Made by a program: the position numbers and the translations under genes
Notes under the pieces: generated by a model
The model's database searches: none
Told to the model about the DNA's origin: nothing
The model's input: only the letters and a program-made list of their open reading frames with translations
NCBI RefSeq assembly: GCF_039537005.1
Contig: NZ_BAAAZR010000002.1
Location: 1,013,281-1,077,280 of the forward strand
DNA length: 64,000 nt
Source: Sphaerisporangium flaviroseum
Lineage (GTDB): Bacteria > Actinomycetota > Actinomycetes > Streptosporangiales > Streptosporangiaceae
Reading direction: 5' to 3'
In this document: positions 34,211 through 40,490 of the stretch, piece by piece
Numbering within the stretch: the stretch's first letter is position 1
How the letters are laid out: each line of letters starts with the position of its first letter

Positions 34211-34590
34211 CACAGATCGACCTTCCCCTTGTAGTCCTTGCCCTTGGCGGAGCGCTGTTCCATGGCCTGCAGGGCTTCCAGGAACTCCTGGCGGAACTGC
34301 AGGTTGAACTTCACCGCCTCCGCCGAGATGCCCAGCGCCAGCTCACGGGCGTCGCGCAGGTGGCGGGCCACCCGCCAGGCGCGGGCGCGGACGTCCACGC
34401 CCATCAGCAGCGGGTGGCCCTTGAGCTGGTTCATGGCCTGCTCGGCCGCGGCCTCGGCGGCGTCCAGCTCGCGGGCCAGGTCGTGGGCGAACTGCTGGGT
34501 GGCGATGGTGTAGGCGGTGATCTTCACCGGCACCTTGCCGTGGAACTCGATGCCGGCGATCTCATCCAGCCGGGCCTGTCCGGTCCCCAT
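34210..34590 (-). CDS. Paralogous small transfer-region protein A
   Basis: The 126-aa helical protein has DEIAGIEFHGKVPVKITAY, a charged helix and MNQLKGHPLLMGVDVRARAW, all shared in pattern with the 105-aa product of the gene just upstream (34615-34932): IEF.G, M...KGH.LL.G.D...RA.RVA and A.EL. The pair therefore arose by duplication. A predicted mainly alpha-helical, possibly coiled-coil fold and position before tra suggest a transfer or spread accessory role. The stop overlaps the tra start. Confidence 0.75.
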   Translation of the reverse strand: MGTGQARLDEIAGIEFHGKVPVKITAYTIATQQFAHDLARELDAAEAAAEQAMNQLKGHPLLMGVDVRARAWRVARHLRDARELALGISAEAVKFNLQFRQEFLEALQAMEQRSAKGKDYKGKVDL

Positions 34591-34614
34591 CGGGCTCTCC
34601 TCCTTTCGGGTTGG

Positions 34615-34932
34615 TCACTGCTTGGGGGCGAAGTGCTTGCGGTAGGTGCGGTGCAGCAGCTGGCCCTGCTCGGCCATCGCGGCGGTCAGCTCCTGGGCGC
34701 GCTTGAGCCGCTTGGCCACTCGGCGGGCCCGGACCTTGGAGTCCAGGCCGAACAGCAGCAGGTGGCCCTTCATGGACCCCATCGCGGCCTCGGCGTCCAC
34801 CGCGGCGATCTCCAGTTCCAGGCCCCAGCGCTCGGCCAGCTCGGTCAACTGCTTGCCGTAGGCCAGGAAGGCGGCCCCCAGCGAACCGGTGAACTCGATG
34901 GTGGACAGTTCAGTGATGTCACGGCGGGCCAT
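34615..34932 (-). CDS. Paralogous small transfer-region protein B
   Basis: The 105-aa protein starts MARRDITELSTIEFTGSLGA and contains MGSMKGHLLLFGLDSKVRAR, aligning with the product of 34210-34590. The start ATG (34932) overlaps the stop of the preceding gene. A longer upstream reading in the same frame is not supported. Function unknown; probably the same complex as its paralogue. Confidence 0.75.
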   Translation of the reverse strand: MARRDITELSTIEFTGSLGAAFLAYGKQLTELAERWGLELEIAAVDAEAAMGSMKGHLLLFGLDSKVRARRVAKRLKRAQELTAAMAEQGQLLHRTYRKHFAPKQ

Positions 34933-35237
34933 CAGTGCCACACCTTCCGTTCGGGGTCGTCGATGATCTCGGCGTCGATCGCACGGGCCGCGCCTGCTCG
35001 CCAGGCGTCGGCGACGACCTCGGCCAGGCGGCGCAACATCGGGGCCGCGGGCGGCAGGCCCAAGGTCGCGGTCAGCCACGCATCGGCCGCGGTGACCAGG
35101 AGCGCCAGCACGGCCAGCAGCCCCCGCAAGGCGGCACACAACCACTCCGGCGGTCTCGCCCACTGGCAGGGCCGGGCGAAGCAGGCGACCATGAGGACCC
35201 TCACCGCCCAGGCAGGTCGAGGGGAGCGGCCCTTCAT
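34932..35237 (-). CDS. Small membrane protein (Spd-like)
   Basis: The 101-aa protein has a basic N-terminus (MKGRSPRPAWAVR), one hydrophobic stretch (LRGLLAVLALLVTAADAWLT) and a C-terminal tail DAEIIDDPERKVWH. Overlaps at both ends (ATGA upstream, TGATG downstream) show strict coupling. Similar tiny membrane proteins accompany plasmid spread genes in Streptomyces; homology was not testable here. Confidence 0.65.
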   Translation of the reverse strand: MKGRSPRPAWAVRVLMVACFARPCQWARPPEWLCAALRGLLAVLALLVTAADAWLTATLGLPPAAPMLRRLAEVVADAWRAGAARAIDAEIIDDPERKVWH

Positions 35238-35542
35238 GAGGCCACCTCCGCCGCGAGGTCGAACAGCAGCTCCTGGCGCTCACACAGCCCGCACGGCTCC
35301 CACGGCCGCCGGTCGTGCCGCTTGGGGTCGCGGCACTGCTGGCCGGTCGCGACCTTCGGCAGACCCGCGACGTGCTCATTGAGGTCCCACTCGGCCAGGT
35401 GACGCGCGCAGTGCTCCTCCCCGCGAGTCCCGCACGTGCAGGCCAGCCGGTAGGTCTTGCCGCACGCGTCAGCGCCACGCTCGATCTGCGGACGGTGCCG
35501 CACCGGCGCCACGGGGACGGGCGGAGTCGTCTTCGCGCTCAT
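35234..35542 (-). CDS. Cysteine-containing small protein
   Basis: The 102-aa product starts at ATG 35542, overlapping the preceding stop. It has Cys residues in ADACGKTYRLACTCGTRGEE, HCARH, QQCRD and PCGLCE, a spacing suited to one or two zinc knuckles. It may be a DNA- or RNA-binding zinc protein. No family recognised. Confidence 0.6.
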   Translation of the reverse strand: MSAKTTPPVPVAPVRHRPQIERGADACGKTYRLACTCGTRGEEHCARHLAEWDLNEHVAGLPKVATGQQCRDPKRHDRRPWEPCGLCERQELLFDLAAEVAS

Positions 35543-36882
35543 GCCGCCACCTCCCGCAGCTCGTCGCGGAGCTTGGCGGCGACGCTGGGCGCGCATCGCA
35601 GCGTCTTGCGGATGTGCTCGGCCTTGGCCAGCGCATCGAGCTGCCCGGCCTCGATCAGCTCCCGCAGCCGCCGCCGATGCTCGTCAATCGATCGGCGCGG
35701 AGCCGACGTGCCCTGGCCCGCCGGGGCCTCGATCGAGCGAGGGCGCCGCCGGTCGGTCGAGGCGGGCGCCGGGCGATCGACGGCCTGTGCCTCGACCGCC
35801 CTACGCCGAGTCGATCGACCCTGGATCGAGGGAGCACCGATCGAAGACCGATCGACCGGACGGGCATCGACCCTCACGGCCGTGTCGATCGAGGCGCCGG
35901 GGACCGGCGCGGCGTGCGGGTCCATGGTCGGCACGACGGGGATCGGCCGGCCGAGCACCAGACCGCCGACCATGCCCAGCTCGCCCTTACGCGCGGCGCG
36001 GCGTTCGGCCTTGGCCTGGCGGCGTACGATCGCCCGGCCCAGCGCGCGCTGCCGCCGCGAGGAGTGCGGCCCCATGGCGTACCGGTCGATCCACGCCGCC
36101 TGCCAGGCGGCCTCGATGCCGCAGTCGCGGGCGATGCGGATCGAGGCGGCCGACCACGACAACCTGGGGTAGCGCACCCACCGCCACAACGCCCGGCGGA
36201 TCTGCTCGGCGCTACGGCCGGAGACCGTGTGCTGTCGCAGCCGGGCCATCAACTCCCACAGGCCCACGCCAAGCAGGCTCGCCAGCGCGAGCACGACGCC
36301 GGTCTGCACACCATCGGGTCTGCCGCTCGCGGCGGCGTGCCAGAAGTTCATCCCGGCCGCCACCCCGGCCAGCGCCCAGGTCCACAACCGGTACTGGCCG
36401 ATCGGCAGGCCGCGGCTGATGGCGAGGTTGGTCAGGCCGACCACGAACCAGGTCGCGCCCTCCAGCGCGATCGGTAACGCAGGCGACAACCCCTCCAGGT
36501 GCATGACCTTCTCGGCGAACTCCAGCTGGCCGCGCCAGGCGATCACGATCGGCGCGCCCATCGCGACCGCCGCCACCAGCCACCCGCCCAGCGACGGCGC
36601 CCACCGGCGCACCCCCCGGCCGGCCGCGGCCACGCTGGCCACCAGCGCCTTGCCACGCGCGGCTCGTCGCCGGCGCCGGGCCTGAGCCCGCTCAGCCTTA
36701 CGCCGATCTTCGGCCTCCCGGTCCAGCCGGGCCTGTTCACCGCGCTGGATGTCCAGCTCCAGCCGGGCACGCTCAGCCTGCAGCCGCATCTCCTCACGCC
36801 GGGCCCCGGCCTCCACCCGGCGCGCCTGAGCCTCGGCACCGGCGACCATCCGCGCGGCCTTCGGGTCCCAGTAGGTGCTCAT
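35539..36882 (-). CDS. SpdB/DUF2637-like membrane protein with coiled coil and C-terminal HTH
   Basis: The 447-aa product has a long charged coiled coil (residues about 10-75, EAQARRVEAGARREEMRLQA), four hydrophobic helices (LGGWLVAAVAMGAPIVIAW, LEGATWFVVGLTNLAI, LWTWALAGVAAGMNFW, VVLALASLLGVGLWELM), a basic segment, a Ser/Arg/Asp-rich disordered stretch, and a helical end (AKAEHIRKTLRCAPSVAAKL) like a winged-helix. The layout matches plasmid spread proteins of actinomycetes that help move the element within the mycelium. The DNA of the disordered stretch is rich in CGATCGA. Confidence 0.78.
   Translation of the reverse strand: MSTYWDPKAARMVAGAEAQARRVEAGARREEMRLQAERARLELDIQRGEQARLDREAEDRRKAERAQARRRRRAARGKALVASVAAAGRGVRRWAPSLGGWLVAAVAMGAPIVIAWRGQLEFAEKVMHLEGLSPALPIALEGATWFVVGLTNLAISRGLPIGQYRLWTWALAGVAAGMNFWHAAASGRPDGVQTGVVLALASLLGVGLWELMARLRQHTVSGRSAEQIRRALWRWVRYPRLSWSAASIRIARDCGIEAAWQAAWIDRYAMGPHSSRRQRALGRAIVRRQAKAERRAARKGELGMVGGLVLGRPIPVVPTMDPHAAPVPGASIDTAVRVDARPVDRSSIGAPSIQGRSTRRRAVEAQAVDRPAPASTDRRRPRSIEAPAGQGTSAPRRSIDEHRRRLRELIEAGQLDALAKAEHIRKTLRCAPSVAAKLRDELREVAA
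35690..35892. repeat. CGATCGA-rich segment
   Basis: Six CGATCGA heptamers, three of them within TCGATCGA, fall between 35728 and 35892, with a related CGATCGG near 35690. They lie in the disordered coding stretch of the SpdB-like gene, where the peptide does not obviously require them. This could be a DNA-binding array or simply codon bias. Confidence 0.4.
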
Positions 36883-37106
36883 CGGCCCGTCACCGCCTCA
36901 ACCGGCACCGGGATGGCGTTCGGCTCGACGGAGAAGAACAGAGTGTTGGCCTCGCGCAGGCCCTCGGGGCACTGAGCGCGCGCCCAGTTGTACATCTCAG
37001 CGCGCGTCGTCCCTGCCTTGGCCACCACCAGGCGGCTCAGCGTGAACTGCCGCATCCCGCCCTCGGCGGCCGGCGCCGACACCGTGAGGATCAACAGCAT
37101 CTCCAT
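36879..37106 (-). CDS. Small hypothetical protein (75 aa)
   Basis: It starts MEMLLILTVSAPAAEGGMRQ and contains a hydrophobic strand, then TTRAEMYNWARAQC and NTLFFSVEPNAIPVPVE. Overlap with both neighbours (TGATG at the start, ATGA at the end) supports it as a coding gene. No family recognised. Confidence 0.6.
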   Translation of the reverse strand: MEMLLILTVSAPAAEGGMRQFTLSRLVVAKAGTTRAEMYNWARAQCPEGLREANTLFFSVEPNAIPVPVEAVTGR

Positions 37107-37408
37107 CAGTGGCTCACCGCCTCAGCGTCCCGGCCGCCCTGCTCCTGGTCGTGCTCGTCGAGAGCGCTGCCGTGGTCCGGGCCCGCCTGGCGGGCCCGAT
37201 CCAGCAGGCTGGCCAGGACGATAAGGGTCGCCTGGTCAGTCGGCCCGTGCTCGGCCCACTGGACGATGCGCTGGTCATAGGCGCCCAGCGGCAGGCCGCG
37301 CAGGGCGTCCCGCCAGATCGCCCGGGCCGAGGCGATCGAGTCCATGCCGGGCAGGACGATGTGAGGCTCGCCGTCCAGCGGGCCGGTGGGGATCGCCGGG
37401 CCGGTCAC
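37106..37408 (-). CDS. Small hypothetical protein (100 aa)
   Basis: The frame begins at GTG 37408 within the stop of the excisionase-like gene (GTGA) and reads TGPAIPTGPLDGEPHIVLPG, then a helical part (DSIASARAIWRDALRGLPLG) and an acidic, Gln-rich tail. Function unknown. Its coupling to the xis-like gene suggests co-expression. Confidence 0.6.
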   Translation of the reverse strand: MTGPAIPTGPLDGEPHIVLPGMDSIASARAIWRDALRGLPLGAYDQRIVQWAEHGPTDQATLIVLASLLDRARQAGPDHGSALDEHDQEQGGRDAEAVSH

Positions 37409-37629
37409 TTGGCCGCCTCCTGAGCCTCGGCCTCCAGCAGCGCGACGTACTCGCGGATGGCGGCGGCGGGAATGAGCCGCGCGCGGCCCTGACGGACGGC
37501 GCGCAGCCGGTTGGAGCGGATGAGCTCGTAGATGACGCTCCGGCCCAGACCGAGAACCTTCATCGCGTCCGGGATGCGGTACAGCTGAATCTCGCCGGGG
37601 GCGTGGGTGCCGGCGGCGGTGGTTGCCAT
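37405..37629 (-). CDS. Excisionase-like HTH protein
   Basis: The 74-aa protein contains a MerR/BldC-type helix-turn-helix (YRIPDAMKVLGLGRSVIYEL followed by IRSNRLRAVRQGRARLIPAA), the usual form of Xis in actinobacterial elements. GGAGG lies 10 nt before the ATG. It is far from int (about 9 kb) but in the same direction; hairpin copy 2 precedes it. It could also be a small regulator of the element. Confidence 0.8.
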   Translation of the reverse strand: MATTAAGTHAPGEIQLYRIPDAMKVLGLGRSVIYELIRSNRLRAVRQGRARLIPAAAIREYVALLEAEAQEAAK

Positions 37630-37657
37630 GATGGTGGTACCTCCATTTGGTGGGGGA

Positions 37658-37697
37658 GCGGCCCCGGCGCTGCTTTGGTCGGTGAGGCCGGGGCCGC
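37658..37697 (-). promoter_or_regulatory. CCGACCAA-loop hairpin, copy 2
   Basis: An 11-bp stem (GCGGCCCCGGC with GCCGGGGCCGC, minus-strand transcript) encloses CTCACCGACCAAAGCAGC, 29 nt before the xis-like start and 16 nt after the previous stop. Confidence 0.75.
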
Positions 37698-37713
37698 CTT
37701 CACATGGATGCGG

Positions 37714-37851
37714 CTACTTGGCGCGGTCGTGCTCGCTGGTGCCGTCGCGCGGGTCGCTGCCGGTGATCGTGGTGTCGCGGCGGTTCATCTGGACGATGCG
37801 AACGGCCAGCCGCTCCATCTCCTGCTCGTGATCGGTCCGGTCGGTGCTCAT
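37714..37851 (-). CDS. Very small protein (45 aa)
   Basis: The frame reads MSTDRTDHEQEMERLAVRIV, then QMNRRDTTITGSDPRDG, ending at 37714. GGAGGAA lies about 10 nt upstream of the ATG and hairpin copy 3 upstream of that. The charged helical sequence has no recognised family. Confidence 0.5.
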   Translation of the reverse strand: MSTDRTDHEQEMERLAVRIVQMNRRDTTITGSDPRDGTSEHDRAK

Positions 37852-37879
37852 GAGCTGTGGTTCCTCCTGCGGTGGGGAC

Positions 37880-37914
37880 GCCCCGGCGCTGCTATTGGTC
37901 GGTGAGGTCGGGGC
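37880..37914 (-). promoter_or_regulatory. CCGACCAA-loop hairpin, copy 3
   Basis: GCCCCGAC/GCCGGGGC (8 bp with one wobble, as read on the minus strand) encloses CTCACCGACCAATAGCAGC, 28 nt before the start of the 45-aa gene. Confidence 0.7.
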
Positions 37915-37953
37915 CGGCCTGTTGGTGGTGAGATGACGCGGGGATCTGCCTGG

Positions 37954-38061
37954 TCAGCGGTTCTTGGTCGTCGCGCTCGGGCGGCAGCGGTGGGTGAGCA
38001 CGTTGCCGGTCTGGCTGCAGCGGGGGCAGGTCCAGGTGAGGGTGATCGGCAGGATCTTCAC
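37954..38061 (-). CDS. Tiny zinc-ribbon-like protein (35 aa)
   Basis: It starts at GTG 38061 with GAAGGGA upstream and reads VKILPITLTWTCPRCSQTGN, then VLTHRCRPSATTKNR. The CxxC pair and a third Cys suggest a partial zinc knuckle. Support is position and ribosome site only. Confidence 0.45.
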   Translation of the reverse strand: MKILPITLTWTCPRCSQTGNVLTHRCRPSATTKNR

Positions 38062-38109
38062 GAGTGGTCCCTTCGTCGTTGTGGTGGTGGAGCTGGCGCT
38101 CCGGGCACC

Positions 38110-38131
38110 CGCCCGGCCATCCGGCCGGGCG
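38110..38131 (-). terminator. Terminator-like hairpin
   Basis: CGCCCGGCC and GGCCGGGCG form a perfect 9-bp stem with a 4-nt loop, 12 bp after the stop of the 76-aa membrane protein gene. Confidence 0.6.
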
Positions 38132-38143
38132 AGACCCGCAATG

Positions 38144-38374
38144 TCAGTCCCACTCGTCCGGGTCCTGGAGGGACTGGTGACAGCTGGTGCAGACGATCTG
38201 GCGGTCCCACACCACGCCGGCCAGCAGCGCGCACGCACACGCCAGGCCGTACAGGGCGTCGATACCGGCGAGCGTGGCCAGCGTCAGGCAGCTCAACGCC
38301 GCGGCGATCAGCACCCCGAACGGCACCGACAAGCCCAGCGCCCGGGCGACAGCGGCCAGGCGGATGGTCTTCAT
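38144..38374 (-). CDS. Small two-helix membrane protein
   Basis: The 76-aa protein starts MKTIRLAAVARALGLSVPFG and has two hydrophobic helices (FGVLIAAALSCLTLATLAG and ALYGLACACALLAGVVW), then a cytoplasmic-type tail with CTSCHQS, a CxxC motif. AGAGGAAAGG lies upstream of the ATG. It is a further Spd-like or membrane accessory candidate. Confidence 0.6.
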   Translation of the reverse strand: MKTIRLAAVARALGLSVPFGVLIAAALSCLTLATLAGIDALYGLACACALLAGVVWDRQIVCTSCHQSLQDPDEWD

Positions 38375-38409
38375 GATCTGCGCCTTTCCTCTCGTCGAAG
38401 GAATGTCGG

Positions 38410-38535
38410 CTATCGGCGCGGCGGCCGGGCCGGAACGCGCACCGGGCCCGGCGACGCCGGCTTGGGCTTGGACTGCTGGACCTGCGACAGCGCGACCAGA
38501 TCCTGGGCGTAACCCAGCACCTCCCGCCGGGTCAC
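38410..38535 (-). CDS. Very small basic protein (41 aa)
   Basis: It starts at GTG 38535 inside the stop of the preceding small gene (GTGA) and reads VTRREVLGYAQDLVALSQVQ, then a Pro/Lys/Arg-rich tail. The overlap supports translation by coupling. No family recognised. Confidence 0.45.
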   Translation of the reverse strand: MTRREVLGYAQDLVALSQVQQSKPKPASPGPVRVPARPPRR

Positions 38536-38672
38536 CGCCTGCCGCCGGAGTGGTCGTGGTAGATCGGGGAGGAACTGACCGCCCCGCAGCTGCAGCTGTG
38601 CAGTGGGCGCGCCGGCGCCGAGGTGCTCGCTCCGGCGGGCCACTGCTGGCCGCGGGTCATCGGCTGTGCCAT
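38532..38672 (-). CDS. Very small protein (46 aa)
   Basis: The frame starts MAQPMTRGQQWPAGASTSAP and contains CSCG and a His-rich IYHDHSGG end. GGAGG lies 7 nt before the ATG and hairpin copy 4 lies further upstream. It overlaps the next gene by 4 nt. Confidence 0.5.
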   Translation of the reverse strand: MAQPMTRGQQWPAGASTSAPARPLHSCSCGAVSSSPIYHDHSGGRR

Positions 38673-38696
38673 GGTGGAACCTCCTTGTTTGGGAGG

Positions 38697-38732
38697 CCCC
38701 GGGCCGGGTTCTTGGTCGGATGCGGCCCGGGG
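38697..38732 (-). promoter_or_regulatory. CCGACCAA-loop hairpin, copy 4
   Basis: CCCCGGGCC/GGCCCGGGG (perfect 9 bp) encloses GCATCCGACCAAGAACCC on the minus-strand transcript, 24 nt before the start of the 46-aa gene. Confidence 0.7.
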
Positions 38733-38787
38733 TCAAACGACGCCGGCCGGGCTCGGCCGGCGACTACCGCCGTTGGCTCACCGGCGG

Positions 38788-39498
38788 TCACAGGGTGACG
38801 GTGCCGCCGCTCTCGAGCTGCACGGCGACGGGGCAGATGCAGGCGCCGAAGCACACCGCGCCGCACGTGTGGCACTTCACGCAGTAGGGGGAGCCGCCGC
38901 AGCCGCAGCAGTGATCGGGGACGGCGTAGCCGGAGCCGCCGCAACGGCAGTCGTCCCACTCGCCGTCGCAGCCGCACTCCCGGGCGCCGTCCCGGCAGAC
39001 GTCGCATGGCTCGCAGACCTGGCAGTCCTGGTCTGGGCCGCAGTCGCACCGCCCGTCGCCGTCGCCGGTGGGCTCGGTCGAGGACTGCTCGCCGGGCGCC
39101 TCTGGCGTCGTCGCTCCGGCCTGCGGGTTGGCGGCGGCCAGCAACGCCTCCGGGATCGTCCACTCGAAGACCTCTTGCCTACCGCCGTCTGGCATGCGGT
39201 AGACGCCGGTGACGCGCTTCTCGCAGACCTTGTCCGCACGCATGTCGAGGCGGACGGACATGCCGGCGATGCGGCCCCGGACCTTCACCCAGGTGCCCGC
39301 GGGGTTCGAGTCGAGCTGCGGGGCCGAGGGGGCGTCCATCGCCTTCATGTAGCGCAACGCCTGCCCGACCACATCCGGCGCGGCGATGTAGATGCTCATG
39401 TCCATCCCGGTCCCGGGGAAGGGCAGGGTGAGGGCGGGGTTGTCCTCCAGCAGCCGCGCCAGCTGGCGCAGACCCGCGACGTACTCAGCGCGGGACAT
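38788..39498 (-). CDS. Protein with a 19-cysteine C-terminal domain
   Basis: The 236-aa product has an N-terminal alpha/beta part (SRAEYVAGLRQLARLLEDNP to GRQEVFEWTIPEALL) that recurs in AICE and phage-like contexts, a Gly/Thr linker, and a C-terminal 75 residues with 19 Cys, in blocks such as CDCGPDQDCQVCEPCDVC, CCGCGGSPYCVKCHTCG and CFGACIC. This could bind several zinc ions or an iron-sulfur cluster. The ATG at 39498 overlaps the preceding stop (TGATG). Function unknown. Confidence 0.65.
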   Translation of the reverse strand: MSRAEYVAGLRQLARLLEDNPALTLPFPGTGMDMSIYIAAPDVVGQALRYMKAMDAPSAPQLDSNPAGTWVKVRGRIAGMSVRLDMRADKVCEKRVTGVYRMPDGGRQEVFEWTIPEALLAAANPQAGATTPEAPGEQSSTEPTGDGDGRCDCGPDQDCQVCEPCDVCRDGARECGCDGEWDDCRCGGSGYAVPDHCCGCGGSPYCVKCHTCGAVCFGACICPVAVQLESGGTVTL

Positions 39499-39653
39499 CA
39501 ACGCTCACCGTCCTGCTGGCCGGCGTCCTGCTGCTTGTCGTACTCCTCGCGCACGTTGCGGTCCGGGTCGGTGCCCGGCCAGCCCGAGGGCAGTTCGCCG
39601 TTGGGCCAACCAGCGTGCGCGGGGATGTGGTGAACCGTCGTCTGTCGTGCCAT
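39498..39653 (-). CDS. Small leader protein of the transfer operon (51 aa)
   Basis: It starts MARQTTVHHIPAHAGWPNGE and ends DAGQQDGER, with AGGAGA 7 nt upstream. It is the first gene of the long minus-strand operon and overlaps the next by TGATG. Hairpin copy 5 precedes it. No family recognised. Confidence 0.55.
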   Translation of the reverse strand: MARQTTVHHIPAHAGWPNGELPSGWPGTDPDRNVREEYDKQQDAGQQDGER

Positions 39654-39674
39654 CCTGGGATCTCCTTGTTTGAA

Positions 39675-39713
39675 GACTCCGGGCGACGTCTTGTCGGATA
39701 GGCGTCCGGAGTC
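39675..39713 (-). promoter_or_regulatory. CCGAC-loop hairpin, copy 5
   Basis: A stem built on GACTCCGG/CCGGAGTC encloses TATCCGACAAGACG on the minus-strand transcript, 22 nt before the first gene of the operon. The loop differs from the other copies by one missing C. Confidence 0.6.
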
Positions 39714-39732
39714 CAGGGACAGGGGTTTGATC

Positions 39733-39770
39733 AGGCCCTGGCAGGCGGCAACCTGCCGGGGCCTTTCTTG
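39733..39770 (+). terminator. Terminator-like hairpin with T tract
   Basis: GGCCCTGGCAGG pairs with CCTGCCGGGGCC around CGGCAA and is followed by TTTCTT on the plus strand. On the minus strand it would sit in the operon leader, so it may be an attenuator or insulation. Confidence 0.5.
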
Positions 39771-39801
39771 TGTGCGCCGACGTCCATCGGCGTACGCTCC
39801 G

Positions 39802-39893
39802 CACCTTACTGCCTTCCATGAAGGCTAGCAAGGTGAAGGATAGAATTGCGTAGAAGGTCCGATGCCGAGAGCCTTACTGCCTCACGAGTAAGG
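39802..39893. promoter_or_regulatory. Divergent promoter region with two palindromic operators
   Basis: CACCTTACTGCCTTC (39802 on) is nearly self-complementary to GAAGGCTAGCAAGGTG (ending 39835). CCTTACT (39872-39878) and AGTAAGG (39887-39893) form a second palindrome sharing CCTTACTGCCT. TAGAAT at 39841-39846 is a plausible -10. The sites separate the minus-strand transfer operon from the plus-strand GntR genes and fit a KorSA-like autoregulated switch. Confidence 0.55.
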
Positions 39894-39935
39894 TGACGAA
39901 GTGGAGGATCCAGCGGCCGTAGGGAGGTCAGCGTG

Positions 39936-40472
39936 ATGGAGCGGAAGTGGGCGAGCGTCTCCACGCCGTACACCCGGCCGCACACCGCGGGGCAAGGGGA
40001 CGCATGGGCGAGCGAGGCGGCCCAGCATGGACACACAGGCACGCATCGGCTTGGAGAGGTGGGGGAGCAGCCGGCACCGCCAGAGGTCGCGGAGCGGCTC
40101 CAGCTCACCCCTGGCGAGCCGGTGGTCGTCCGCCGCCGGATCGTGCTCCTGGACGGCCAGCCCGTCGAACTCGCGGACTCCTACTACCCGACGGCGGTCG
40201 CCCGGGATACCGGGCTCGCCGAGCCGCGTAAGGTCGCCGGCGGCGCCGTCGCGCTCCTGGCCAAACTCGGCTACGAGCCGCGGCACGCCGAGGAGGACGT
40301 CTACACACGGCCGGCCTCGGAGGACGAGCGGCAGGCCCTCGGGCTCAACGAGCATGACTGGGTCCTCGTGCTGATCCGCACACTCACGGCGGACAATGGC
40401 CAGCCGGTCGAGGTCAGCGTGATGAAGATGAACCCTCAAGGCCGCTACCTGCGGTACGAGACAACCCTGTGA
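39936..40472 (+). CDS. UTRA-domain protein lacking the GntR winged helix
   Basis: The 178-aa product starts MERKWASVSTPYTRP and lacks a DNA-binding domain. From about residue 50 it is a HutC-type UTRA effector-binding domain (VAERLQLTPGEPVVVRRRIV, LADSYYPTAVARDTG, VYTRPASEDERQALGL, VLVLIRTLTADNGQPVEVSV). The ATG has GGAGG 8 nt upstream; a GTG 3 nt earlier is also possible. It lies 18 bp upstream of a full GntR/UTRA gene. It may sense a ligand and heterodimerise with that regulator or compete with it. Confidence 0.78.
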   Translation: MERKWASVSTPYTRPHTAGQGDAWASEAAQHGHTGTHRLGEVGEQPAPPEVAERLQLTPGEPVVVRRRIVLLDGQPVELADSYYPTAVARDTGLAEPRKVAGGAVALLAKLGYEPRHAEEDVYTRPASEDERQALGLNEHDWVLVLIRTLTADNGQPVEVSVMKMNPQGRYLRYETTL

Positions 40473-40490
40473 TCAGAGAGGAACCGTCCC

